A stretch of 11,652 bases of DNA from Gammaproteobacteria bacterium (GTDB lineage Bacteria > Pseudomonadota > Gammaproteobacteria > SZUA-229), in contig JAOUQA010000031.1 of assembly GCA_029879605.1 (NCBI GenBank), positions 1-11,652 on the forward strand. The letters are read 5' to 3'. The position numbers and the translations under genes are program-made. Within the stretch, counting starts at the first letter, position 1; every line of letters begins with the position of its first letter. The notes under the pieces were generated by a model that made no database searches, was not told the origin of the DNA, and saw only the letters and a list, made by a program, of their open reading frames with translations. Shown piece by piece: positions 6,262 through 11,652 of the stretch.

Positions 6262-6579
6262 TTATACGTCTACTACTTCGCCATTAGATTTGAAATAACG
6301 AACTTTCTTGCCGTCTTCCAGAACCTTAATACCAACGCGATCACCCTTGTTAGTTGCGGGATTAAAAAGCATGACATTAGAAATATGCAAAGGCATTTCT
6401 TTTTCTATAATGCCACCTTCCAGACCCTGCATTGGATTTGGCTTAGTGTGTTTCTTAACCATGTTGATGTTTTCAACCATCACACGATCATCTTTATATA
6501 CCTGTAATACAGCACCGCGACGGCCTTTGTCTTTACCAGCAGTAACGATTACTTCATCACCTTTTTTTATCCTGTTCAC
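6262..6579 (-). CDS. rplX: 50S ribosomal protein L24
   Basis: L24 is one of the two assembly initiator proteins of the 50S subunit and later lies near the tunnel exit. With the GTG start chosen here it is 105 residues (104 in E. coli), beginning NRIKKGDEVIVTAGKDKGRRG after the initiator; this is the KOW motif (about 5-30). The central MVKKHTKPNP and GGIIEKEMPLHISNV and the C-terminal DGKKVRYFKSN are family hallmarks. The frame stays open further upstream to an ATG inside rplN, but that would add 11 residues without counterpart. Two GTG codons stand in tandem; the second (6577-6579) is 7 bases from the GGAG core and is preferred. It starts 13 bases after the rplN stop. Confidence 0.96.
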   Translation of the reverse strand: MNRIKKGDEVIVTAGKDKGRRGAVLQVYKDDRVMVENINMVKKHTKPNPMQGLEGGIIEKEMPLHISNVMLFNPATNKGDRVGIKVLEDGKKVRYFKSNGEVVDV

Positions 6580-6584
6580 CACTA

Positions 6585-6590
6585 CTCTCC
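6585..6590 (-). promoter_or_regulatory. Ribosome binding site deciding the GTG start of rplX
   Basis: The minus strand reads GGAGAG two bases before a GTG-GTG pair. The GGAG core lies 4 bases from the first GTG and 7 from the second, so the second is the better start. The conserved L24 N-terminus agrees. Confidence 0.75.
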
Positions 6591-6592
6591 GA

Positions 6593-6961
6593 TTACAGAA
6601 CTTCTGGCGCAAGAGAAATTATCTTCATAAATTTCTCTGTACGTAGCTCACGGGTTACTGGACCAAAAATACGTGTACCGATAGGCTGCAGGTTATTGTT
6701 TAACAAAACAGCTGCGTTGGTATCAAAACGGATCGAAGATCCATCTGGGCGACGAATGCCTTTAGCTGTACGTACAACTACTGCATTATATACTTCGCCT
6801 TTTTTTACCTTACCTCTGGGTATCGCATCTTTAACACTTACTTTAATCACGTCACCAACAGAAGCATAACGACGATGTGAACCACCAAGTACTTTTATAC
6901 ACTGCACTTTTTTAGCACCGCTGTTATCTGCTGCATTTAGAACGGTTTGCATCTGAATCAT
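6593..6961 (-). CDS. rplN: 50S ribosomal protein L14
   Basis: L14 lies at the subunit interface of the 50S, contacts 16S rRNA helix 14, and in many bacteria is the binding site of the silencing factor RsfS. It has 122 residues (123 in E. coli; one residue is missing in the NNNLQPIGTR loop). It starts MIQMQTVLNAADNSGAKKVQCIKV, then LGGSHRRYASVGDVIKVSVKDAIPRGKVKKG (25-55) and the invariant end FGPVTRELRTEKFMKIISLAPEVL. It is the first gene of the spc operon by E. coli order and begins 38 bases after rpsQ, with only a poor Shine-Dalgarno (TTGGT). Confidence 0.99.
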   Translation of the reverse strand: MIQMQTVLNAADNSGAKKVQCIKVLGGSHRRYASVGDVIKVSVKDAIPRGKVKKGEVYNAVVVRTAKGIRRPDGSSIRFDTNAAVLLNNNLQPIGTRIFGPVTRELRTEKFMKIISLAPEVL

Positions 6962-6990
6962 GACGATTTACCAATATCTAGTTATTTACA

Positions 6991-7018
6991 GGTTAAAGCC
7001 TAACTGGCTTTTTCAACC
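6991..7018 (-). other. Hairpin over the rpsQ stop codon (S10/spc boundary)
   Basis: The minus-strand RNA can fold as AAAGCC-AGUUA-GGCUUU (6995-7011), a 6 bp stem with a 5-base loop that holds most of the rpsQ UAG stop. Beyond a 3-base GAA bulge, GGUU (7015-7018) can pair with AACC (6991-6994), adding 4 bp. No U-tract follows, so it is not a standard intrinsic terminator. It lies exactly where the S10 operon ends and the spc operon begins in E. coli, so an RNA processing, attenuation or end-stabilising role is possible but unproven. Confidence 0.5.
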
Positions 7019-7260
7019 ACTTTTACCAGTCGCCAGGACTTGGTTTTTGAAACAGGACGACACTGCTCAATTACTACAGTATCACCCGTTTCACATTCGT
7101 TGTTTTCATCATGGATGTGCAACTTAGTTGAACGTTTGATGAATTTTCCATATAGCGGATGTTTAACACGGCGCTCTACCACAACAGTTGCGGATTTATC
7201 CATCTTGTTGCTGGCAACAACACCAGTTAATGAACGTTGTAATTTTTCTGCTGTACTCAT
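7000..7260 (-). CDS. rpsQ: 30S ribosomal protein S17
   Basis: S17 is a primary 16S rRNA-binding protein of the 30S body with an OB fold. It has 86 residues (84 in E. coli). Diagnostic segments are LTGVVASNKMDKSATVVVERRVKHPLYGK (11-39) and HDENNECETGDTVVIEQCRPVSKTKSWRLVKVVEKA. The ATG shares one base with the rpmC stop (TAATG), pointing to coupled translation. It is the last gene of the S10 operon by E. coli order, and its stop codon lies in a hairpin loop. Confidence 0.99.
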   Translation of the reverse strand: MSTAEKLQRSLTGVVASNKMDKSATVVVERRVKHPLYGKFIKRSTKLHIHDENNECETGDTVVIEQCRPVSKTKSWRLVKVVEKAS

Positions 7261-7457
7261 TACGCGTTACCCGCCTTCTCAGTCAAAACAGTTTTAATAC
7301 GCGCAATATCACGACGAACTGCTTTAAATAAATGTGGTTTAGCCATCTGCCCAGCACCACGCTGCATACGCAAGTTAAACTGTTCTTTACGTAAATTTAA
7401 CAGTTCTTCTTTCAGCTCAGCCGCTGTTTTATCTTTGTAATCTTTTACACTAGCCAT
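7260..7457 (-). CDS. rpmC: 50S ribosomal protein L29
   Basis: L29 is a small two-helix protein beside L23 at the polypeptide tunnel exit, part of the docking area for signal recognition particle and chaperones. The product is 65 residues (63 in E. coli): ELKEELLNLRKEQFNLRMQRG (15-35) forms the first charged helix, AVRRDIARIKTVLTEK (46-61) the second. The ATG overlaps the rplP stop by one base (TAATG), and its own stop overlaps the rpsQ start in the same way, so three genes are chained by minimal overlaps. A GGTGA sequence upstream can pair with the 16S 3' end. Confidence 0.98.
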   Translation of the reverse strand: MASVKDYKDKTAAELKEELLNLRKEQFNLRMQRGAGQMAKPHLFKAVRRDIARIKTVLTEKAGNA

Positions 7458-7870
7458 TACATCACCGCACGTGTCACAAATGTTGTTCGAATAGGCAATT
7501 TAGCTGCTGCAAGTTTAAATGCCTCGCGCGCTAATTCCTCGGATACACCTTCCATCTCATACAGCATTGAACCCGGCTGTACTTTAGCAACCCAGTAATC
7601 CACATTACCTTTACCCTTACCCATACGAACCTCTAGAGGCTTGGTTGAGATAGGCGTATCAGGAAAAATACGAATCCAGATTTTACCACCACGTTTAATA
7701 TGGCGAGTCATGGCACGACGAGCTGCTTCAATCTGACGAGCAGTAATTCGTCCACGAGCTGTTGCTTTCAAACCAAACTCACCAAAACTGACTTTATTAC
7801 CATTCTGAGCCAGTCCGCGGTTGCGGCTTTTCTGCATCTTTCTAAATTTTGTACGTTTTGGCTGGAGCAT
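7457..7870 (-). CDS. rplP: 50S ribosomal protein L16
   Basis: L16 lies at the base of the central protuberance near the A-site tRNA and is essential for peptidyl transfer and late assembly. It has 137 residues (136 in E. coli), beginning MLQPKRTKFRKMQKSRNRGL. ITARQIEAARRAMTRHIKRGG (42-62) and RMGKGKGNVDYWVA (82-95) are hallmarks; Arg82 matches the E. coli Arg81 hydroxylated by RoxA/YcfD. The end KLPIRTTFVTRAVM is conserved. The ATG lies 9 bases after rpsC with a strong GAGG overlapping the rpsC stop. Confidence 0.99.
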   Translation of the reverse strand: MLQPKRTKFRKMQKSRNRGLAQNGNKVSFGEFGLKATARGRITARQIEAARRAMTRHIKRGGKIWIRIFPDTPISTKPLEVRMGKGKGNVDYWVAKVQPGSMLYEMEGVSEELAREAFKLAAAKLPIRTTFVTRAVM

Positions 7871-7879
7871 GGCTATCCT

Positions 7880-8584
7880 CTACTTACCGCTTTTGCTTTT
7901 ACTTTTGCTCTTAGTTGTTTCTGCCTGAGCTGTTTTTTTCTGCTCCAGATCAAAAACTTCGCCTTTATATATCCAGACTTTGATACCAAGAATACCGTAA
8001 GTCGTTAAGGCTTCGGCAAACCCGTAATCGATGTCTGCACGTAAAGTATGTAAAGGTACACGACCTTCCATGTAACATTCGCCACGTGCAATTTCAGCAC
8101 CATTCAGACGACCTGCAACATTAATCTTGATACCCTGTCCACCCATACGCATGGTGTTCTGCATGGCGCGCTTCATAGCGCGACGGAACATAACACGTCG
8201 CTCTAATTGCTGAGCAATACTTTCAGCAACAAGTTGCGCATCCAGCTCAGGCTTACGAATTTCTTCGATATTAATTTTCACATTATTCATGTGAAGATCA
8301 GCTATTTTGGCAACTTCCTTACGAAGTATTTCAATGTCTGCACCTTTCTTACCAATAACCACACCAGGACGTGCTGTGTGTATGGTAACGACCAGAGCTC
8401 GTGTAGGACGTTCAATCTGAATACGACTTACATTTGCACTTGCCAGCTTCTTCTTCAGAAATTCACGAACCTTAATATCGGCATTCAGTAAATCAGGGTA
8501 ATCTTTAGTACTGGCATACCACTTTGAATTCCAGTCTGTTGAGATACCTAAACGAATACCAACAGGATGTACTTTTTGTCCCAT
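7880..8584 (-). CDS. rpsC: 30S ribosomal protein S3
   Basis: S3 lies at the mRNA entry tunnel of the 30S head; with S4 and S5 it forms the helicase-like ring that unwinds mRNA. It has 234 residues (233 in E. coli), starting MGQKVHPVGIRLGI. The type II KH domain holds the loop VIGKKG (76-81), and the C-terminal domain includes ERRVMFRRAMKRAMQ and GRLNGAEIARGE. The last residues are a simple Lys-Ser repeat ending in Gly-Lys, while E. coli has a different basic tail; S3 tails vary. It lies 14 bases after rplV, in the usual rplV-rpsC-rplP order. Confidence 0.99.
   Translation of the reverse strand: MGQKVHPVGIRLGISTDWNSKWYASTKDYPDLLNADIKVREFLKKKLASANVSRIQIERPTRALVVTIHTARPGVVIGKKGADIEILRKEVAKIADLHMNNVKINIEEIRKPELDAQLVAESIAQQLERRVMFRRAMKRAMQNTMRMGGQGIKINVAGRLNGAEIARGECYMEGRVPLHTLRADIDYGFAEALTTYGILGIKVWIYKGEVFDLEQKKTAQAETTKSKSKSKSGK
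7889..7912 (-). repeat. Short tandem repeat at the 3' end of rpsC
   Basis: Four copies of a 6-base unit, AAR-AGY in reading frame, encode four Lys-Ser pairs near the S3 C-terminus. Copy number of such a repeat could change by slippage without breaking the frame. The tail is basic and probably flexible. Confidence 0.7.
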
Positions 8585-8598
8585 TCCGCTGCTCTCTC

Positions 8599-8931
8599 TT
8601 ATCGGTCCGAAACCATAACAGTAATATGACTGCTACGTTTCAATATACGGTTGGCACGACCTTTAGCGCGAGCCTGAATGCGCTTCATAGTCGGACCCTC
8701 GTCTACAAATGTGCGGGAAACTTTTAACTCATCAATATCCGCACCTTCATTATGCTCAGCATTTGCAATAGCAGACTCAAGTACTTTACGTACCAGGTGT
8801 GCGCCTTTTTTATTACTGAACATTAACGTCTGTAATGCTTCTTCTACTGGCAGACCACGAATCTGGTCTACAACCAAGCGGCACTTCTGTGGAGAAATGC
8901 GAGCAAATGTATGTTTAGCTGCGACTTCCAT
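8599..8931 (-). CDS. rplV: 50S ribosomal protein L22
   Basis: L22 lines the peptide exit tunnel with its long beta hairpin, forming with L4 the constriction near the macrolide site. The ATG chosen gives 110 residues, the same as in E. coli. Signatures are ISPQKCRLVVDQIRGLPVEEAL (12-33), VLESAIANAEHN (50-61) and DEGPTMKRIQARAKGRANRILKRSSHI (77-103). Met82-Lys83-Arg84, the triplet deleted in a known E. coli macrolide-resistant mutant, is intact. A TTG one codon upstream is possible but the ATG at 8931 fits AGGAG spaced 6 bases away. The site overlaps the rpsS stop. Confidence 0.98.
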   Translation of the reverse strand: MEVAAKHTFARISPQKCRLVVDQIRGLPVEEALQTLMFSNKKGAHLVRKVLESAIANAEHNEGADIDELKVSRTFVDEGPTMKRIQARAKGRANRILKRSSHITVMVSDR

Positions 8932-8937
8932 CAAACG

Positions 8938-8942
8938 CTCCT
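8938..8942 (-). promoter_or_regulatory. Ribosome binding site deciding the rplV start
   Basis: AGGAG on the minus strand, 6 bases before the ATG at 8931 and overlapping the rpsS TAG stop. It favours the ATG over the TTG one codon earlier. Confidence 0.8.
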
Positions 8943-9213
8943 ACTTGGACTTCTTATCTGCTGCATGGCCTTTATAGGTACGAGTTAATGCAAACTCACC
9001 TAATTTATGACCCACCATGTTTTCGTTAACAAGTACAGGTACATGTTGACGACCATTGTGAACAGCTATTGTCAAACCAACCATTTCAGGAAAGATAGTT
9101 GAGCGACGCGACCATGTTTTAATAGGTCGACGGTCATTCTTCTCAACTGCTTCTTCCACTTTCTTCATCAGATGATGATCTATAAATGGACCTTTTTTTA
9201 ATGAACGTGGCAC
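8941..9213 (-). CDS. rpsS: 30S ribosomal protein S19
   Basis: S19 is a head protein that pairs with S13 and contacts 23S rRNA helix 38 and A-site tRNA. It has 90 residues (92 in E. coli, which has a longer Lys tail). It begins PRSLKKGPFIDHHLMKKVEEA after the initiator, then TWSRRSTIFPEMVGLTIAVHNGRQHVPV (34-61) and MVGHKLGEFALTRTYKGHAADKK. The start codon is GTG, fixed by the invariant MPRSLKKGPF N-terminus and by GAGGG 7 bases upstream. It lies 14 bases after rplB and 9 before rplV. Confidence 0.98.
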   Translation of the reverse strand: MPRSLKKGPFIDHHLMKKVEEAVEKNDRRPIKTWSRRSTIFPEMVGLTIAVHNGRQHVPVLVNENMVGHKLGEFALTRTYKGHAADKKSK

Positions 9214-9220
9214 GCTATTA

Positions 9221-9225
9221 CCCTC
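9221..9225 (-). promoter_or_regulatory. Ribosome binding site for the GTG start of rpsS
   Basis: GAGGG on the minus strand with 7 bases to the GTG at 9213. It is a good Shine-Dalgarno that makes up for the weaker start codon. Confidence 0.75.
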
Positions 9226-9227
9226 AA

Positions 9228-10055
9228 TTATTTCCGGTTACGACGGCGTACAATCATATTGTCTGTACGCTTATTGCTGCGTGTCTTCTTACCTTTAGTA
9301 GGTACACCCCATGGAGATACAGGATGACGACCACCAGAGGTACGACCCTCACCACCACCATGTGGATGATCAACAGGGTTCATAGCCACACCGCGAACTG
9401 TTGGGCGAACACCGCGCCAGCGTTTGGCACCCGCTTTACCCAACGAACGTAAGTTGTGTTCACTGTTACTTACTTCGCCAATTGTTGCACGACAATCGAC
9501 GTGAATCTTACGCATCTCACCTGAGCGTAAACGTACTGTTGCATATGTACCTTCACGAGCGACCAGCTGAGCTGATGTACCAGCACTTCTTGCAATCTGT
9601 GCACCCTTACCTGGCTTCATTTCAATACAATGAACCTGGGTACCAACAGGAATATTTCTAATCGGCAAGCTGTTGCCTGCTTTTATTGCAGCATCACTTC
9701 CTGATGCAATGGCATCACCAGCTGAAATACCTTTGGGCGCGATAATATAACGTCGTTCGCCATCAGCATATTTAAGCAGTGCAATAAATGCTGTTCTGTT
9801 TGGATCATACTCAAGACGCTCCACAACAGCTGGAACACTGTCTTTATTACGTTTAAAATCAATAACGCGATAACGCTGTTTATGACCACCACCCACATGA
9901 CGGGTAGTAATACGGCCCGCATTATTACGGCCACCATTTTTTGATTTCTTTTCCACCAGACCACGATAAGGAGCACCCTTATGTAGATCAGGATTAACCA
10001 CTTTAACTACGAAGCGGCGACCTGCTGATGTTGGCTTGGTTTTTACAATTGCCAT
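9228..10055 (-). CDS. rplB: 50S ribosomal protein L2
   Basis: L2 is one of the most conserved large-subunit proteins; it helps subunit joining and lies near the peptidyl transferase centre. It has 275 residues (273 in E. coli). In order: MAIVKTKPTSAGRRFVV at the N-terminus, GRNNAGRITTRHVGGGHKQRYR (42-63), the OB-like and SH3-like body, and VAMNPVDHPHGGGEGRTSGGR (223-243), where His230 matches the E. coli His229 implicated in peptidyl transfer. The end SNKRTDNMIVRRRNRK is basic. AAGG lies 7 bases before the ATG, and rplW ends 17 bases upstream. The window has no alternative start that fits better. Confidence 0.99.
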   Translation of the reverse strand: MAIVKTKPTSAGRRFVVKVVNPDLHKGAPYRGLVEKKSKNGGRNNAGRITTRHVGGGHKQRYRVIDFKRNKDSVPAVVERLEYDPNRTAFIALLKYADGERRYIIAPKGISAGDAIASGSDAAIKAGNSLPIRNIPVGTQVHCIEMKPGKGAQIARSAGTSAQLVAREGTYATVRLRSGEMRKIHVDCRATIGEVSNSEHNLRSLGKAGAKRWRGVRPTVRGVAMNPVDHPHGGGEGRTSGGRHPVSPWGVPTKGKKTRSNKRTDNMIVRRRNRK

Positions 10056-10072
10056 CGTCTTGCCTTATAAGC

Positions 10073-10369
10073 CTAGTTAGCACCAGCGAAATCGATGTCC
10101 TGACCTGCAGCCAGTTTCACATACGCTTTTCGCCAATCTGAACGTTTACCATTACGCTGACCAAAACGTTTAGTCTTACCTTTAACGTTTACCACACGAA
10201 CCTGGTCAACTTTAACTTCAAACAGACTTTCTACAGCCTGCTTAATCTCAGTTTTTGTAGCTGTCGGCAACACCTTGAAAACATGTTGACGATCGCCATC
10301 TGCCAGCACCGCTGATTTCTCAGACACATGTGGCGCCAGTAAAACCTGCATTATGCGTTCCTGATTCAT
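10073..10369 (-). CDS. rplW: 50S ribosomal protein L23
   Basis: L23 lies at the tunnel exit and is the docking point for trigger factor and signal recognition particle. With the ATG chosen it has 98 residues (100 in E. coli), beginning MNQERIMQVLLAPHVSEK; Glu17 in VSEK matches the E. coli Glu18 used for docking. KGKTKRFGQRNGKRSDWRKAYVKL (63-86) is the 23S rRNA-binding extension. A GTG three codons earlier is possible, but GAGGAG lies 8 bases from the ATG and almost touches the GTG. The ATG overlaps the rplD stop in an ATGA arrangement, a sign of coupled translation. Confidence 0.98.
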   Translation of the reverse strand: MNQERIMQVLLAPHVSEKSAVLADGDRQHVFKVLPTATKTEIKQAVESLFEVKVDQVRVVNVKGKTKRFGQRNGKRSDWRKAYVKLAAGQDIDFAGAN

Positions 10370-10971
10370 GACAACCACTCCTCAATGCTACGAATTGCGC
10401 CAACTGTCATCAGAACTTTTTCCGCACCTACCAGGTCAACCGGTGTTATTCCTACTACATCTGTAATTTCAACAAATGGTAGATTACGTGCTGAAAGGTA
10501 TAAATTTTCATCACCTGTTTCAGTTACGATTAAAACTTTATTCAGATCCATTTCGCCAAGTTTCGCTGCAAGCTGGCTGGTTTTCGGTGCATCAACAGTA
10601 ATATCTTCAACTAGCAGCAATCGATCCTGGCGTACCAGCTCTGACAATATTGATGACATGGCTGCACGGTACATTTTCTTGTTCAGCTTAACCGAGTGAT
10701 CCTGAGGTGAAGCCGCGAATGTTTTACCACCACTTCTCCAGATCGGACTACGAATTGTACCTGCACGTGCGCGACCGGTACCTTTCTGACGCCAGGGCTT
10801 CGCACCCCCGCCTCTTACTGCTGAGCGATTTTTCTGCGCACGAGTACCTGCGCGTGCACCAGCAAGGTAAGAAACGACAGCCTGATGTACCAGACCTTCA
10901 TTGAAGTCACGGCCAAATACCACATCAGAGACTGCAACTTTGTCTTTTGCTTTATGTAATTGCAGATCCAT
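10366..10971 (-). CDS. rplD: 50S ribosomal protein L4
   Basis: L4 binds 23S rRNA early and reaches into the exit tunnel with a long loop; in E. coli free L4 represses the S10 operon at both transcription and translation through the S10 leader, which lies outside this window. It has 201 residues, the same as in E. coli. Signatures are VFGRDFNEGLVHQAVVSYLAGARAGTRAQK (18-47), the tunnel loop KPWRQKGTGRARAGTIRSPIWRSGG (58-82), in which Lys63 equals the residue changed in a known erythromycin-resistant E. coli mutant and is intact, and MYRAAMSSILSELVRQDRL. GAGG lies about 11 bases before the ATG. It starts 26 bases after rplC. Confidence 0.99.
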   Translation of the reverse strand: MDLQLHKAKDKVAVSDVVFGRDFNEGLVHQAVVSYLAGARAGTRAQKNRSAVRGGGAKPWRQKGTGRARAGTIRSPIWRSGGKTFAASPQDHSVKLNKKMYRAAMSSILSELVRQDRLLLVEDITVDAPKTSQLAAKLGEMDLNKVLIVTETGDENLYLSARNLPFVEITDVVGITPVDLVGAEKVLMTVGAIRSIEEWLS

Positions 10972-10997
10972 TTGAATCTAAACCTCTTAACCTTTAC

Positions 10998-11636
10998 TTA
11001 TGCCTTAACCGCAGGACGCACTATCACGTCACTACCTTTAGAGCCTGGAACAGAACCTTTAATTAACAGCAGGCCGCGTGCTTCATCAACACGTACCAGC
11101 TCCAGAGTCTGCATTGTTCTACGCTTGTCACCCATGTGACCAGCCATTTTCTTACCTTTAAATACACGACCAGGTGTTTGACACTGACCGATTGAACCAG
11201 GGGCGCGATGAGACAGTGAATTACCGTGTGTCGCATCCTGCATTGAGAAATTATGACGCTTAACGCCACCAGCAAAACCCTTACCAATGCTACGACCAGT
11301 TACATCTACCTTCTGACCTTCTTCAAACAGGGTCACATTCAGTTCAGTACCCAGTTCGTATTCTGAATTCTCAGCACCATCCAGACGGAATTCCCACAGG
11401 CCGCGACCCGCTTCTACACCCGCTTTCGCATAATGCCCGGCAGATGACTTATTCACGCGAGATGCACGACGCGCACCTGTCGTTACCTGAATTGCGTTAT
11501 AACCGTCTGACTCCGTAGTTTTCACCTGAGTCACACGATTAGGCTGTACTTCTACAACCGTGACAGGAATAGAAACACCATCTTCTGTGAAGATTCGAGT
11601 CATTCCCGCTTTTTTACCGACTAAACCGATAGACAT
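10998..11636 (-). CDS. rplC: 50S ribosomal protein L3
   Basis: L3, with L24, initiates 50S assembly; its long loop reaches the peptidyl transferase centre. It has 212 residues (209 in E. coli), starting MSIGLVGKKAGMTRIFTEDGVSIPVTVVEV. HYAKAGVEAGRGLWEFRL (68-85), GKGFAGGVKRHNF (118-130) and DATHGNSLSHRAPGSIGQCQTPGRVFKG (134-161) are strongly conserved. Gln153 in GQCQTPG matches the E. coli Gln150 methylated by PrmB. It ends VIVRPAVKA. The ATG has GGAA 7 bases upstream. In the S10 operon rpsJ should precede it; only 16 bases remain before the window edge and they contain no recognisable coding end. Confidence 0.99.
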   Translation of the reverse strand: MSIGLVGKKAGMTRIFTEDGVSIPVTVVEVQPNRVTQVKTTESDGYNAIQVTTGARRASRVNKSSAGHYAKAGVEAGRGLWEFRLDGAENSEYELGTELNVTLFEEGQKVDVTGRSIGKGFAGGVKRHNFSMQDATHGNSLSHRAPGSIGQCQTPGRVFKGKKMAGHMGDKRRTMQTLELVRVDEARGLLLIKGSVPGSKGSDVIVRPAVKA

Positions 11637-11652
11637 CTCTGCATTCCAATCT

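Noticed and set aside
6562..6568. A-AAA-AAA slippery heptamer at the start of rplX (and a similar one in rpsS at 9193-9199)
   Set aside because: Both encode a conserved Lys-Lys-Gly segment, the proteins are complete in the zero frame, and there is no alternative frame product or stimulating stem to suggest programmed frameshifting.
6580..6612. Upstream ATG for rplX inside the end of rplN
   Set aside because: It would add 11 residues unlike L24 and is not preceded by a fitting ribosome binding site, while GGAGAG marks the GTG.
6962..6999. Possible spc promoter between rpsQ and rplN, as in E. coli
   Set aside because: TAGATA and TAAATA boxes are present and TTGAAA lies upstream in rpsQ, but no pair has 16-18 base spacing with a decent -35.
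8932..8934. TTG start for rplV giving one extra Met
   Set aside because: The ATG directly after it matches the family length of 110 and has better Shine-Dalgarno spacing.

Overview
This window is an ordinary, highly conserved stretch of bacterial ribosomal protein genes. It covers most of the joined S10, spc and alpha operons, and every gene lies on the minus strand, so transcription runs from high to low coordinates. Protein lengths, gene order and sequences match the gammaproteobacterial pattern: SecY with the GIRPG loop, a 101-residue zinc-free S14, and L36 and SecY close to the E. coli proteins. By eye the base composition is about 40% GC. I can support 'a gammaproteobacterium of moderate to low GC' but cannot name a genus.

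Layout in transcription order. The S10 operon part (11636 down to 7000) is rplC, rplD, rplW, rplB, rpsS, rplV, rpsC, rplP, rpmC, rpsQ; the first gene, rpsJ, and the S10 leader lie just outside the right edge. The spc part (6961 down to 1393) is rplN, rplX, rplE, rpsN, rpsH, rplF, rplR, rpsE, rpmD, rplO, secY, rpmJ. The alpha part (1334 down to 1) is rpsM, rpsK and a partial rpsD cut by the left edge; rpoA and rplQ would be expected next. That makes 25 genes, 24 of them complete, with no break in synteny, no pseudogene and no inserted element. No RNA gene was seen, and no plus-strand gene is supported.

Packing is tight. The longest gap is 58 bases (rpmJ to rpsM), the next 45 bases (rpsN to rpsH), and three junctions overlap (rplD/rplW by 4 bases, rplP/rpmC and rpmC/rpsQ by 1 base). 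This points to co-transcription and translational coupling. The rpmJ-rpsM gap holds a good candidate sigma70-type promoter with a GC-rich discriminator, at the place where E. coli has its alpha operon promoter. The S10/spc boundary at the rpsQ stop codon carries a hairpin without a U-tract.

Together the genes supply 24 proteins of both ribosomal subunits plus the SecY translocon channel. In E. coli these operons are balanced by translational feedback from L4 (S10 operon), S8 (spc) and S4 (alpha); all three repressor genes are present here. Three genes (rpsS, rplX, rpsD) clearly start with GTG, and several automatic start positions needed trimming (rplO, rpsE, rplX, rplV, rplW). I found no undescribed system; the points worth checking are regulatory ones at the operon boundaries.
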